Assembly (NCBI GenBank): GCA_018350325.1
Contig: JAEVLN010000016.1
Span: 1,348,693 to 1,412,692, forward strand
Length of the DNA stretch: 64,000 bases
DNA from: Globodera rostochiensis
Taxonomy: Eukaryota > Nematoda > Chromadorea > Rhabditida > Heteroderidae
Reading direction: 5' to 3'
Both the position numbers and the translations under genes were made by a program. Below the pieces are notes generated by a model. That model made no database searches. It was not told the DNA's origin and saw only the letters and a program-made list of their open reading frames with translations. Below are positions 22,300 through 32,649 of this stretch, one piece after another (the first letter of the stretch is position 1; every line of letters starts with the position of its first letter).

Positions 22300-22520
22300 A
22301 GCCAGGGGTTGGGGGACAGCCAAATGGCAACCGAAGTGAGGCGAAGAAAAGTCTATTCGAATAATGTGAGCAAATGTGGGGGAGAGGGAGTAAAAATTTG
22401 AATTTATGGGCGATGGGCGGTGAGGGTAGACATAAAAATCAATAACCGTTAATCGGTCGCCTGATGAGACAGAGACGAGAAAACTATTTGGCACATTTGT
22501 GCAATCAATAAATAAAAGAC
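22300..22520 (-). promoter_or_regulatory. F-box-family upstream module
   Basis: The ordered blocks are GAGCCAGGGGTTGGGGGAC, AGCAAATGTGGGGGAGAGGG, GAGGGTAGACATAAAAATCA, CGGTCGCCTGATGAGACAG and GGCACATTTGTGCAATC. They lie 90-310 bp upstream of the ATG at 22213. Homologous to 16555-16760; role inferred. Confidence 0.6.
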
Positions 22521-22623
22521 GCAATGTGACGATTGAGGTGTAGCCATTTGAGTGTGCAGCCAATAATGGACTTTTTTTTTCATGACTAGGGAATGCGCAA
22601 TTAGAAGATTTTTGATTCATAAG

Positions 22624-23303
22624 TAGAGAGCGGATTTATATGGACTAAAAAACTTCAGATATGGACTTAAAATATGGACTAAAAACCCCCAAAATATGGA
22701 CCAAAAACCCCAAAAAGTGCCAAAATATGGACTAAAAATGTGCAAAAACTGACAAAATCCAGTCAAATTTTGCGTAAAAAGCTTCAAAATTTGTCATTTT
22801 TTATTAATTTTTCTCTCAGAATAGAAAATGTACTATTTTTCACATGTTTTGGAAATTTTTTTAAAAAATATAAATAAAAAAATTTTAGGGAGAATGTCGA
22901 CCTTTGGGGGTGCATTTTTGGTCCAAGAAAAAGTCATTTTTAGGGGTGCATTTTTGGTTTGAAATTTTTTTTTTTGATTTATAGGGTCAAATTTTGTCGT
23001 TTTTATTGCGTTTTTTTGAAGAAATTTTGGGAAAAAGTGCCTGAAATATTGAATTTTTTCAAAAATTTTCGTAAAAATGCCTAAAAATTGCATTTTTCTC
23101 AAGAAAAATGCCCAAAATATTGATTTATTACGGAAAAATGGCGAAATATGGATTTATTCTCAAAAAAGCCAAAATATGGATTTATATGGACTAAAAAGTG
23201 GCTCTAATTCTAAAATTTTTCGAAATGAATGCTATTTTTGGGCTTCTCTCATGATCCCCTATTCTGCAAAAAAACATGTTAAAACATGAAAATCCGCTCT
23301 CTA
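22624..23303. mobile_element. hAT-type MITE, 680 bp, perfect 8-bp target duplication
   Basis: TTCATAAG at 22616-22623 recurs at 23304-23311. Ends are TAGAGAGCGGATTT and AAATCCGCTCTCTA, a perfect 14-bp inverted repeat. Near both ends the interior repeats TATGGACTAAAAA words; the middle is AT-rich, with GGGGGTGCATTTTTGG repeated. No transposase frame. A truncated inverted copy of its left end is at 26273-26451. Confidence 0.95.
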
Positions 23304-23467
23304 TTCATAAGCGTATATTTTGCTAATTTATTTTTACAAAATATTTCTTTATAATTGGCATATATGTATCTTGCATTAATTAATTTAATTTTACCATTAA
23401 TTTATCGAAAATAAATCGTTAACCGCGAAGTGTTGAATTTTTATCCCGGTTAATCCCGATCCAACTT

Positions 23468-24013
23468 TGATAAAAAATGTATCAGTTGTTCACGGCGCCC
23501 AGCGCGGATATGTACATATCAATATGATAAATGTTTATTCGAATTTTAATTTACATCCAATTCCTTTCCTCCTCCGGCGGCTCATTCATAAAGTTCTTTG
23601 AAGTCAATAATGACTAGTGTTCGGCAAATGGCTTCGATCGATAAACGATACGATATTTCGATAAATTATCGTTATCGAAAATTATCGAAGTATTAGGATT
23701 TTCTTCGATCGATAAACGATACGATATTTCGATAAATTATCGTTATCGAAAAATATCGAAAAAAAAGTTCGATTATCGCGATAAATATCGAAGCAATCTT
23801 TTTTTCCCTTTACGTTTAAAAAAATGCAATAAAAAAAATCAATGTTTATAGTTTAATGCCGGTAATGCTTTGTTAAGGAAGATCAGCGTTTATATCTTTA
23901 AATTAGAGTTGGCCGGGTTCGGGATTTTTGTTAAAAACCGGGATCGGGATTTAACAGCGAAATTTTTAATTTTTCAACCAAAATTTTAAAAATACGGCAA
24001 TTTTGCAGCTTTT
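23468..24013. mobile_element. Nested remnants: F-box 3' UTR fragment and two hAT-like left ends
   Basis: 23468-23626 is the 3' UTR of an F-box-like copy on the minus strand (GATAAATGTTTATTCG, CTCATTCATAAAG). At 23629 a MITE left end TAGTGTTCGGCAAATGG starts (same family as 14218), with CGATAAACGATACGATATTT words to about 23795. At 23907 another left end TAGAGTTGGCCGGGTTCGGG starts. Neither has a right end before the inverted-duplication arm begins at 24014. Confidence 0.6.
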
Positions 24014-24427
24014 GGCCAATTGGGAGAAAGAGGCATTTGAGTGGGATTGGGGTAGTCAGCGGAATCGCTTCATTATTATTGATTTCGACGACAAGGACAT
24101 TGGCGACGGGTAAGGGCCAAATGGGGGGATCAGAATAATTCCTCCTCCACTGAACCGATTATTCACACAGACTTTGACTTCAATGAATGAGGAAGAGGAC
24201 GGATCGGAATTTGATGGAAATTCAATTGGAATAAACATTTATCACATGGATTTGTTATTAGAGATGAGATCCGTGAATAAAGGATAAATTTTTATTATCC
24301 AATGGGAATTCTAACGAGTCCGAAGGTCGAATTGAACAATTTTAGTCGAAATCCAAGGTCGAATGGAATTAATTCATATTTAAAATGAAGCTTCTCACGC
24401 ACCTCCCGTCATAACGAGAAAAGAAAC
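24014..24427. repeat. Right arm of the 414-bp inverted duplication
   Basis: Exact reverse complement of 20434-20847 as far as I can read. Because only the last part of exon 4 is present on the plus strand (about 24014-24112), this arm cannot encode the protein. Confidence 0.93.
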
Positions 24428-24439
24428 AAAAAGGACACC

Positions 24440-24700
24440 AAACCAAATTGTTGTATATGTGGGGGGGGGGGGAGTGGGTTGAAAGTGGGTGAGGTTATAC
24501 CTGGCTGATCATGGGGGAGGGGGGGGGGGGGTATTTAGCGTGATTGGGATGCACTCCCCGCACCCCGAACCGTTGTACCTGGCCTCATTTTTGGCCCAAT
24601 CAGCAGTTCAAAACTGCACACCCCGAACCCCAAACTAGGTAGCGAAGCTCGATAAGCGCGTCAGCGCTTTAAGAGCACATAAAATAGCGTTGTACGTCAC
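24440..24700. other. G-run region, no gene seen
   Basis: Two G runs of about 12-14 nt (24462-24475 and 24519-24531) sit in GTGGGTGGG-type sequence, followed by CACCCCGAACC words. No coding support. Confidence 0.5.
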
Positions 24701-24702
24701 TC

Positions 24703-24904
24703 CAAATTGGCGCAAACGGAAGAGTTCGGAGGAACCCAAAAAAATGCCGCAAATGTTGTCATGATCAGAGGCCAAATCTTCTCGCGAATTATTTCCCAAC
24801 TGCGGTTTTGGCCGTCGCGTGTTCCAATGTAAAGAACGGTCCCTTTGGAGTCGAAAAGCGGACGAATGAGTTCGAGAAATTCGATGACACTTTGGTCGAT
24901 GTAA
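24703..24904 (-). pseudogene. F-box-like family exon 3 fragment
   Basis: The minus strand from 24904 begins with the exon 3 acceptor (TTTTAG, then TTACATCGACCAAAGTGTC) and follows exon 3 to LRQFS-type sequence, where it stops. No exons 1, 2 or 4 lie nearby. It is a truncated relic. Confidence 0.8.
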
Positions 24905-24989
24905 CTAAAATGTGATCAGGAAAAAGAAGTGAGTATTAACACAAATTGGATCAAAATGAATTGCTTAAATAGATTAGGTATATCAGGAC

Positions 24990-26107
24990 AATCGAAGGTT
25001 TGCCTGCGGAATCAGGAGAGCAGAATGGCAAGCTGGCCACTGCAAATGAGCGACGTGAATGCAGAGAAGAAGCCGCAATCACTAAAAGTGATTTAAATAT
25101 GTAAGAAATTTAAACTGCTTTTTAATTGTTTTTGAGACAAAAATACTTTTATTTTTTGTTTTCATCAGTAAATCATTCCTTTTATTATTAATTATTGCTA
25201 CCGATGGGCTGTGAAGGCGGCACAGCACAAATTTCCGAGTTTGTCGTTGATTGGGGCGGCTCAGCGTGGGGAATAGGTAAGTGCTTGCTCGGATTGCGGT
25301 CCGGTTTCTTCTGATGCAGCGGCTTGTCCTTAAAAGTCACTTTTTAATTCAAAAACAATCTTTTGGCCTTTTTTTCTCAATTCCAAAATCCCGCAGGATC
25401 CCAAAAAAATTCTTCAGGGTTTGCCGAAATCCTACGGATTGAATTCGGGATTCCTGACATGGGGATCCTATCGAGCATTTTTGGAAATGAACGGGATTTG
25501 TCGGGATCCAGGATTCCAAATTGGTATTTAGGCACTTATGGGCTGGCATTGTTGCTCATCCCAAAATCCAGCGGAATGCCGAAATATTCTTCGGGATTTG
25601 TCGGGATTCCAACCGACTATTTTTGAGGAATTCGGGATTGGGCTACCGATCAAAATCCCGAAAAATCCGTTTGTTCGGTCTTTAATCCAAACGCTACCTC
25701 CAAACATGGATTGAAATTTGCATCACTTACCGTGTCGGGCACGTAAAGTTGGGGTCGCAAAACGCCAACTTTAACCCTCGCCAGCCTTCGTAGTTACTCA
25801 CGTCGCAGAAGTACGTGAGGTTTGCGGTTTTCATTCGTCCTTCGCGCGAAGTTCCAGGATGAGTTCCGTCTGTAGAAAGAGAACATAATAATTAAACCAA
25901 TAAATTAATACAGCAAAATGTTACCGTATTCTTTTTGATCAGCTTGAATGATTGATCCGGGTCAACGCAGCACTTGAACTGGAACGTCTCCTTGCAGCAC
26001 AGACTGGCTTTGAACCCGTCCGTTTCGATGCACCTTGCCCATCCGCATTGGCAAAGCGTTGCCGCATCGTTGCACGCCTTCTCCAGTTTTTGTTCGGGGA
26101 GCAGTGT
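24990..26107 (-). CDS. Multi-exon Cys-rich protein gene, unrecognised (possibly frameshifted)
   Basis: Three minus-strand exons have good splice borders. 26107-25925 encodes QKLEKACNDAATLCQCGWAR, then CIETDGFKASLCCKETF and FKCCVDPDQSFKLI. 25869-25731 encodes GTHPGTSREGRMKTANLTYF, CDVSNYEGWRGLKLAF and CDPNFTCPTR. About 25333-25208 encodes a Pro-rich tail (HQKKPDRNPSKHLPIPHAE, PPQSTTNSEICAVPPSQP). A last exon from about 25096 is hydrophobic. About ten Cys in the first two exons suggest a secreted disulfide-bonded protein; no signal peptide exon was found upstream. The phases of the first two exons do not match (0 into 1), so a base error or decay lies near 25925-25975. Family unknown. Confidence 0.55.
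25370..25690. repeat. GGGATT/AATCCC word block inside an intron
   Basis: Repeated words such as TTCGGGATT, GGGATCC and AATCCCG run in both orientations between two exons of the Cys-rich gene. It resembles the MITE interiors but has no recognisable ends. Confidence 0.5.
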
Positions 26108-26272
26108 CTTATAAAAGCATCATTAAAAAATTGAATCAACTCCAAAAACTTCAGACTGATTTATCTCGGTGATATATCGGGCAACTTTATTCACCGGAAA
26201 AGAACAATTTACTGTCAGTATTGTATCAGAAGTCGATTAGCAAAAATTTTGCCGACAATATATCGGGTCGAT

Positions 26273-26451
26273 TTTTCTGAGAGAAAAATTAATAAAAAAT
26301 GACAAATTTTGAAGGGTTTTACGCCTAAATTGGCTGGATTTTGTGAGTTTTCGCACATTTTTAGTCCATATTTTGGCACTTTTTGGGGTTTTTGGGGGTT
26401 TTTAGTCCATATTTGAAGTTTTTTAGTCCATATAAATCCGCTCTCTAGTAA
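26273..26451. mobile_element. Truncated inverted copy of the TAGAGAGCGG MITE
   Basis: The right edge AAATCCGCTCTCTA at 26451 and the TTTTTAGTCCATAT words are the reverse complement of 22624-22820. The copy stops at about 26273. Confidence 0.8.
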
Positions 26452-26499
26452 TAAGAGAAATAAAAATTTTTATATGCAAATTAAAGGCATTTCAAAAAT

Positions 26500-26943
26500 A
26501 ATTTTTGAAAATAAACAGAATCTTAAAAATTTTAATTTTTTGGTGGCAGAATTTTTAGTTGCAAAAATCTTAACTTTTAGGGGTGCATTTTTGAAAATTT
26601 TGAAAAAGTCGATCCTTAGGGGTAATTTTTCGTTTTTATTGCATTTTTGTTAAGGAATATTTGAAAAATGGCAAAATATGGAAAAATATGGTAATCGGTC
26701 CTAGAAGTCTTCAAATCAAGCTAAAAATGTGTTTTCGTGCATTTCAGGGCATCCCCAGTTCGCAAAAAAAATATGGATTTCCATGAGTTTTCGAGCCCTA
26801 GTCATTAATTTTGCCAGAAAAAAATGTCAATTGTCTAAATTGTGCAAAAATTGCAAATTTTGTAATATTTTCTGAAAAAAGATTCTCTTCACATTTCGAA
26901 TTTTGATTTTCAGCCTCTCCTCCAATGAAAAATTTTGGTAGCA
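26500..26943. repeat. AT-rich repeat shared with 32447-32634
   Basis: 26505-26540 and 26815-26943 match 32447-32634 closely; the 275 bp between them is absent from the second copy. The extra segment ends CGAGCCCTA, a hAT-like terminus, so it is likely an insertion whose left end I cannot fix. A decayed hairpin motif (CTCGGCGGCGCCTATACG) follows at 26983. Confidence 0.6.
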
Positions 26944-27012
26944 AATCTCTTAACAAATTGAGTCAAAAATTCACAATTATTCTCGGCGGCGCCTATACGA
27001 TGGATGCATCAT

Positions 27013-27112
27013 CGGTGAGAGTAGACACAAAAATTCGATAAAAGTGCTTTTCTCATCTCGGCCTCACCAGGCGAAAACTGTTATCGATTTTTATGTCTGC
27101 CCTCACCGATTG
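27013..27112. repeat. Hairpin made of two opposed upstream-module pieces
   Basis: CGGTGAGAGTAGACACAAAA at 27013 and the reverse complement of 27080-27112 (CGGTGAGGGCAGACATAAAA) are inverted copies of the F-box-family upstream block, placed 40 bp apart. Confidence 0.65.
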
Positions 27113-27179
27113 ATCCATTGGGGCACTGAACCGATCGCCGCCGTAGTATTCTTGACTTTTTCCCCAAATTTCGCGTCCT

Positions 27180-27410
27180 TTATTTAGTGATTGTACGAAA
27201 TGTACACAATTGTTTTTTTTCTCTGCATCTTCAGGCATACCCTCTCACCGATCCATCGCCCATAAATTCAAAGTTTTTGCCCCTTCTCCCACATTTTTCT
27301 TCATCGCTTTACTTCTGTTGTCTTCTGTCCTTATTTATTTTATAAGTAGGGCCCTACGACTTTTAGGTCTGAAAAAACAAAACGAAATTTCGTCCACCCC
27401 TGGCCCAGAA
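27180..27410 (+). promoter_or_regulatory. F-box-family upstream module (plus orientation)
   Basis: Reverse complement of the modules at 16.6 and 22.4 kb: TTTATTTAGTGATTGTACG, CCTCTCACCGATCCATCG, CCCCTTCTCCCACATTTTTC, then GTCCACCCCTGGCCCAG. It ends about 100 bp upstream of the exon 1 ATG at 27512. It has an apparent insert near 27340 (TAGGGCCCTACGAC). Confidence 0.6.
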
Positions 27411-27511
27411 TTCGATTTTTATTTTGTTGCTAATTTTTATATTATTAAAAATTCCATTTTCAGTGTTAGCTCATTGAAATCATAAAAATCATTTGGGTTT
27501 CAACAATAAAA

Positions 27512-28031
27512 ATGTCGGACAATCCGAAGGAAGTGGAGAAACAATTGGAAGAAATGTGAGTTTTGCCTTATTTCTACGGACTCCGGGGAATCCCCCCGTC
27601 CTCACCGAAGTGGGTCTTTTTTTCATCAGTTAAAAAAAATTCTAACAGTTTTTGAGGGTTCTCACGCCCTTCCCGCCAAGCGAGAAAATGTTGCTCGTTA
27701 TATTTATAAGTAGGGCCTATGATTAAAAATCAAAAAATTTCCCCGGCGGCGCAATTCAATCGATCCGGTCAATTTCATCATCCGTCTTTGGCATTGTCCT
27801 TTTGATGGCATTGTGCCATTCGAATTGAAGAACAATTTGACGGGGGAGCGATTGGAATTCCGACACTTTGATGGAGTCGATTGGGGAGACGCGTGGCTGT
27901 TGATTCGTTGTCCAATTGAGCGCGACGAAGCAAAATGGGCCGAGTGGGAAAAGGAAGAAGCTGTGCAAAATTTGTCTCGGTGGAATCGCATCGATATTGC
28001 CTTCACTGACAGGGACATCGGCGGCGTGTAA
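27512..28031 (+). pseudogene. F-box-like family copy lacking exons 2 and 3
   Basis: Exon 1 is intact (27512-27555, [14 protein letters not shown] plus AT, followed by GTGAG). After intron 1 sequence the copy jumps at about 27749 into exon 4, which continues to a stop at 28031 ([33 protein letters not shown], ending DIGGV). The F-box-like part and the centre of the protein are deleted, so no family protein can be made. Upstream module present. Confidence 0.85.
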
Positions 28032-28564
28032 ATTTCCACACTATTTGGGGGTAATTTAGATCCGTTCGATAAGACTATGGCGGCAGTTTTTGATTAAAAA
28101 ATAAATTTCTTAATTAAACAAAAGGGTCCCCCCCTATTGAATCTTGGATTTTTTTTGATCGATAATATCGTGATTAGAATCAAAAAGTTTTTATAGCGAT
28201 ATTTATTGAATTTATCTTATCGTGCCGAAAATAATTCTCCTAATTTTTTGATATGTCAAAACAGAGAGAGAGTTAATGACATTAGCGTTACGGGTTTAAA
28301 AATGACATTAACTATCGTTTAGAAATTTATTCAGACGACGCAAACGAAGGCCCCGAGTGAGCAAAAAGTGAATGAGCCGAACAGAATTTGGCTGAAAATT
28401 AAACTTAGAAATGGACGAAATATTGAAAGTGTTGCTTTCCCACAAATTGTAAAGCTTTTTTGGTCAAAATTTTTGATAAAAGCTTAGTTGTTTTGTTCAT
28501 TGGCCAGCAGTCGTTGACTTTGCCCCGATGATCTGTGCAGGAAATTCAGTGCCAGATTTAGGGG

Positions 28565-28700
28565 TGTAAACTGGTCAAATGGTGCCGCAAATAAAAAATC
28601 CTCCATCTTTAAAAAACCGGGTCGGGACTAACTTTGGTCCCGGTCAAAAAAAACCGGGACTACTGGACAAAAACAAGGGGAAAAAATGCTTGGTTAGAAA
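28565..28700. mobile_element. hAT-like left end TAGGGGTGTAAACTGG
   Basis: A TAGGGGTGTAAA terminus is followed by CCGGGTCGGGACTAAC and CCCGGTCAAAAAAAACCGGG words, the same family as 12735. No right end found. Up to 29160 I see nothing further that is supported. Confidence 0.5.
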
Positions 28701-29174
28701 CCGGTACCATTATAAGGGGATTTTAATGGAATTTGTTTTAATAAGGTTTACCGCTTACATATATTATTTATTAAAAATGAATAGGAAAATAAGTTTAAGT
28801 TTTTTAAAAACATTTTCTTAGTGTCGCATTTTCCGGCCACCTGCTGCTGTGGAGGTCGGCGATCATTGCCCTTAACCCTTGATTAATGTCGACAAAGTTC
28901 CCATGACAACGCGACTTAATTGTCCCCTTTTCCCACTCGAGCAGATTACCATTTTGAGAGTCAGTCCTTCCATTTCTGGCAACCTTATTAAATTTACAAA
29001 GGCTGCAAAATTAAAAATGGTTGTTTGACAAATAAAATTACCCAATGCTTATTCCGTTTTTAATTTGTACCATTTCTGGTCTGCATATTTTGGGTTTAAA
29101 AAAACGTGCCATATTTTCTCGAAGGTGATCTGAGAGCCCTGACTCAAAATCATTTGAATTTGCAACAACAAAAA

Positions 29175-30516
29175 ATGTCTGAAAATCCAAGGAAAGTGGA
29201 GAAACAATTGAATGAAATGTGAGGTTTGCCTTATTTCTACGGACTCCGGGGAATGAATCCCCCCGCCCTCACCGAAAATAAATTTTTGGTTTTTATCAGT
29301 TAAAGCAAATTTCTGATTTTCACGCCCTTCTCGCCTTAACGAGAAAATTCGCTATTCTTTTTATCAATTTTAACAAAAAGGGGACTTCTTTTTTGTGGCA
29401 CTCATTCATCTTATTTAAACCCCGAATTTTTAGTTCCATTTCCAACGACGTTTTGTTCAAAGTCTTCAAATTCTGTGGCCCTTTTGTGCTCGGACTGAAA
29501 GTTGCACTGATCAGCGATCGATTTGACCGTTTGGTGGACGCGCATTTCAATTCGAAGGAATGGATTTTGGACTGTTTGGAAATTCGTCGTGCAGCTGACA
29601 GAAAGGGCGCTGAAATTGTCAAAATCGTTGAGGGGAATGTCGAGCGTTTGCTGCCAGTTCCAAAAAATCCGTTTACTGTCAAAGTTATCGGACTTAAAAG
29701 CCTTGAAATAAGGTCATTGTCAGCTTAAATTGTTTGAAAGCCATTAAACGTTTTCCCTCTAATGTTTTATTTCTTCATTTTTTTAGTTACATCGACCAAA
29801 GTGTCATCAAATTTCTTAAACTCATTTGTCCGATTTGTAACTTCAAAGGGATCCTTCTTACCATTAGAACAAAGGATGACCAAAAGCGCAGTTGGAAAAT
29901 CATTTGGAAAAAGCTTTGGCCTTTGTTCAAAGACAACATGTGCGGTCTTTCTTTGTGGCCCTCCAAACTCGACCGTTTGCGCCAATTCTCTCCGACCGTT
30001 CTCCGCGATTGCCCAAAACTCCGATCGATCAACTTTTTTGATTTTTTCCCCGCGTTCCCGGCCGATGACAGTGCCGGCGCTTCTTCTGCCCAAGCTTTGG
30101 CCAAATGGTTGGATACTCCCCGCTGGGATGGACTCCCGAAGGAGTTGGGATGCTTTTTTTGTTCGGAAAGAATTGAAGTACTGAAAATGGTGAGTTTGGA
30201 ATCTTTGTTTTCTTGGACTTTTTGTTTTAATTTCTTTATTCCGTTTAAGGAATTTGCCAATTCGACTGTTCCGGCCAATTTCATCATTTATTTTTGGAAT
30301 CCGTCTTCTGCTGTCGTTGTGCCATTTGAATTGAATAACAATTTGACGGGGGAGCGATTGGTGTTTCGGCAGTTTGAGGAAGACAATTGGCTGTTGGTTC
30401 GTTGTCCAATTGAGCGAGACGAAGACAAATGGTCCAAGTGGGAAGCGGAGGCTAAATATTGTTTGGGAAAAAGCGTCGACATTAACTTCAAAGACGAGGA
30501 CATCGGCGACGGGTAA
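29175..30516 (+). CDS. F-box-like family protein, intact four-exon gene (330 aa)
   Basis: Exons are 29175-29218, 29434-29712, 29787-30189 and 30250-30516 (993 nt with stop), all GT-AG. The start [14 protein letters not shown] is the family start. Exon 2 carries the F-box-like stretch [11 protein letters not shown] and [15 protein letters not shown]. Exon 3 begins [20 protein letters not shown] and contains [16 protein letters not shown]. Exon 4 has [17 protein letters not shown] and [11 protein letters not shown] and ends DEDIGDG. Intron 3 (60 bp) has no stop and keeps frame, so its retention would add 20 residues. Poly(A) signals lie at about 30652 and 30697. The family upstream module is not present in the 200 bp before the ATG, so its promoter may differ. 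SCF-adaptor role inferred. Confidence 0.87.
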
Positions 30517-30559
30517 GGGCCAAATGGGATAAAAGGATTTTCTCTCTCAAATGAACCAA

Positions 30560-31660
30560 TTATTCACACAGCCCTTGGTATTATGTTTTGGCTCGATTTT
30601 TGGGACTGACTTTATGAATGAGGGGAGGAGGAGGACGAACGGAATTTGATGGAATAAATATTTATCAATTTATATGTATCAAAGGATGGGGCTTCGTGAA
30701 TAAAGGAGACATTTTTTTATTATCTGATGAGGATTCTAACTATTTTTTCAGTCTTTCCCGTTCCCGCAAAGAAATGTTTCAAACTTTACCAATTTTTATA
30801 CACAAAACCCCTTAAAAGCGAAAATGAGAGAGAAAGGGCGTTCTCGCTCCGCGCGCTTGCCCGCCCGCCTGCACATTTTAGATACTTTGTCCAATTTTTC
30901 GACACTTTCGCTTGAGTGAGGGATGCGTGCTGTGCTCCCCAGTCGACGCACCGTCAGGACTCAGATGGAATTGGGGAATGTTCAGGGGAAGGATCCGGGC
31001 CCTGGATCTGATGGTTCTTCCCCCGAATTGGACATTTGATGTTGAATGGTTTATTCCTCCGACGTCTCTCCGACAATGAAATGTACAAAAGGAATTGTTC
31101 TCTTGGCTTCTCGCTTAGAGCTGTCGAACTCCTCCGCGACTCTCGGCTTGGATGATATCTCCACATCCATGATGAATGATCAGGGGGAAACATTGGATGT
31201 GCTTAAAGTGGGCGGGGACGTGAGATGGATGAAATGTGTATTGATTGAATGGGGAAGTCCGGTGACCAATGGAAAGTTATGTGGAATTGATGAAATAATT
31301 AAATGAGGCTATTGTCCAACACCTTACAGCTCCCCCTTCCCATAGGATCGTCCCCGATCCTCATTATCAGAGGATATTATTTCCACACGTAGGGAATTAG
31401 TGACATGATCCAAATGGGTGAGAGTGAGTGAATGGGCGACCCTTTAGGATGCGGCTTCGCCTTTGACCCTCCTATCCGAACACCCACGCACCAGGCTGCG
31501 CAACTTTGGTTGAACAGCTCGTCCACCTCTCGATGGATGGCCTAAGGTGTCGGAGAAGGATTACCAGGGTCATTCGGACCCAGTAGGGCGAGGGGAAGTG
31601 ATGAAGAGAGGGAGAGAGAGAGAGGTTTAGAGGAACTTTGGGGAAGTTGGACGTGCCTTA
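30560..31660. other. Unassigned region with coding-like composition
   Basis: After the F-box 3' UTR, sequence from about 30950 to 31660 is richer in GC than its surroundings. It has an 86-codon plus-strand frame at 31046-31306 and a purine-rich GAGAGAG patch near 31610. The block CACCTTACAGCTCCCCCTTC (31319) could belong to an LTR-type element, but I find no protease, reverse transcriptase or integrase motif. I do not assign it. Confidence 0.3.
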
Positions 31661-31918
31661 TTTGTTTGAAGGGGGGTGAATTATTTTTGATTGGTCGCCA
31701 GCCTCCCTTGAATTTGGGAAAATGAAAAATGGATGAGGAATTGAATGAGGGTGATTTGTGGAAATGGAGGATTTGGGAAATGGAGGGTGTGTGAAATTGA
31801 GGGTGTTGTTTCGTCCCTTATTCTTTTGTTGAAAGCGCTCGCCGACGTTGCTGTCCACGCCATCGGTTCTAAAAGAAGTAGGGTCGTTATCTGTCCTCCC
31901 CCCTTTCATTACCCAATT

Positions 31919-32446
31919 TAGTAGGGAGGTTTTAGGTTCCGCGCAATGGTTCTTTCACCCTAGGCTTTTATTGCAAACATTAAATTATTCCATTTTGGCC
32001 CGGCTCTTTTACTCGAAACTAGCTGAAAATAATAGTTTAGAAATAAGATTTAGTAGGGAGGTTTTAGGTTCCGCGCAATGGTTCTTTCACCCAAGGCTTT
32101 TTTTGCAAACATTAAATTATTCCATTTTGGCCAATCTCTTTTACTCGAAACTAGCCGAAAAATAATAGTTTAGAAATAAGATTTAGCAGGGAGGTTTTAG
32201 GTTCCGCGCAATGGTTCTTTCACCCTAGGCTTTTATTGCAAACATTAAATTATTCCATTTTGGCCCGGCTCTTTTACTCGAAACTAGCTGAGAAAAATAG
32301 TTTAGAAATAAGATTTAGCAGGGAGGTTTTAGGTTCCGCGCAATGGTTCTTTCACCCTAGGCTTTTATTGCAAACATTAAATTATTCCATTTTGGCCAGT
32401 CTCTTTTAACTGAAACTAGCTGAGAAAAATAGTTTAGAAATAAGAT
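31919..32446. repeat. 132/133-bp tandem repeat, four copies
   Basis: GTTCCGCGCAATGGTTC recurs at about 31936, 32068, 32201 and 32333. Copies differ by a few bases (AGTAGG/AGCAGG, CCCGG/CCAAT/CCAGT). Open frames across two copies are artefacts of the period. Confidence 0.95.
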
Positions 32447-32634
32447 CAAAAATAATTTTTGAAAATAAACAGAATCTTAAAAATTTTAATTCATTAATTT
32501 TGCCAGAAAAAAATGTCAATTGTCTAAATTGTGCAAAAATTGCAAATTTTGTAATATTTTCTGAAAAAAGATTCTCTTCACATTTCGAATTTTGATTTTC
32601 AGCCTCTCCTCCAATGAAAAATTTTGGTAGCAAA
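32447..32634. repeat. AT-rich repeat, short form of 26500-26943
   Basis: Matches 26505-26540 joined directly to 26815-26943, lacking the 275-bp segment present there. It abuts both the 133-bp repeat and the array that follows. Confidence 0.85.
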
Positions 32635-32649
32635 TGTACTGTTTTTGAA

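Noticed and set aside
22234..22620. Frames sharing FIDCTNVPNSF...SVSSGDRL...VIDFCVYPHR at 11.2, 16.7, 22.4 and 53.7 kb
   Set aside because: Conserved translation follows from the conserved upstream module. The frames differ in start and end and carry no splice context, so a coding role is not supported, though not excluded.
30954..31306. LTR retrotransposon coding region
   Set aside because: Composition is coding-like, but no protease, reverse transcriptase, RNase H or integrase motif and no paired LTRs were found.
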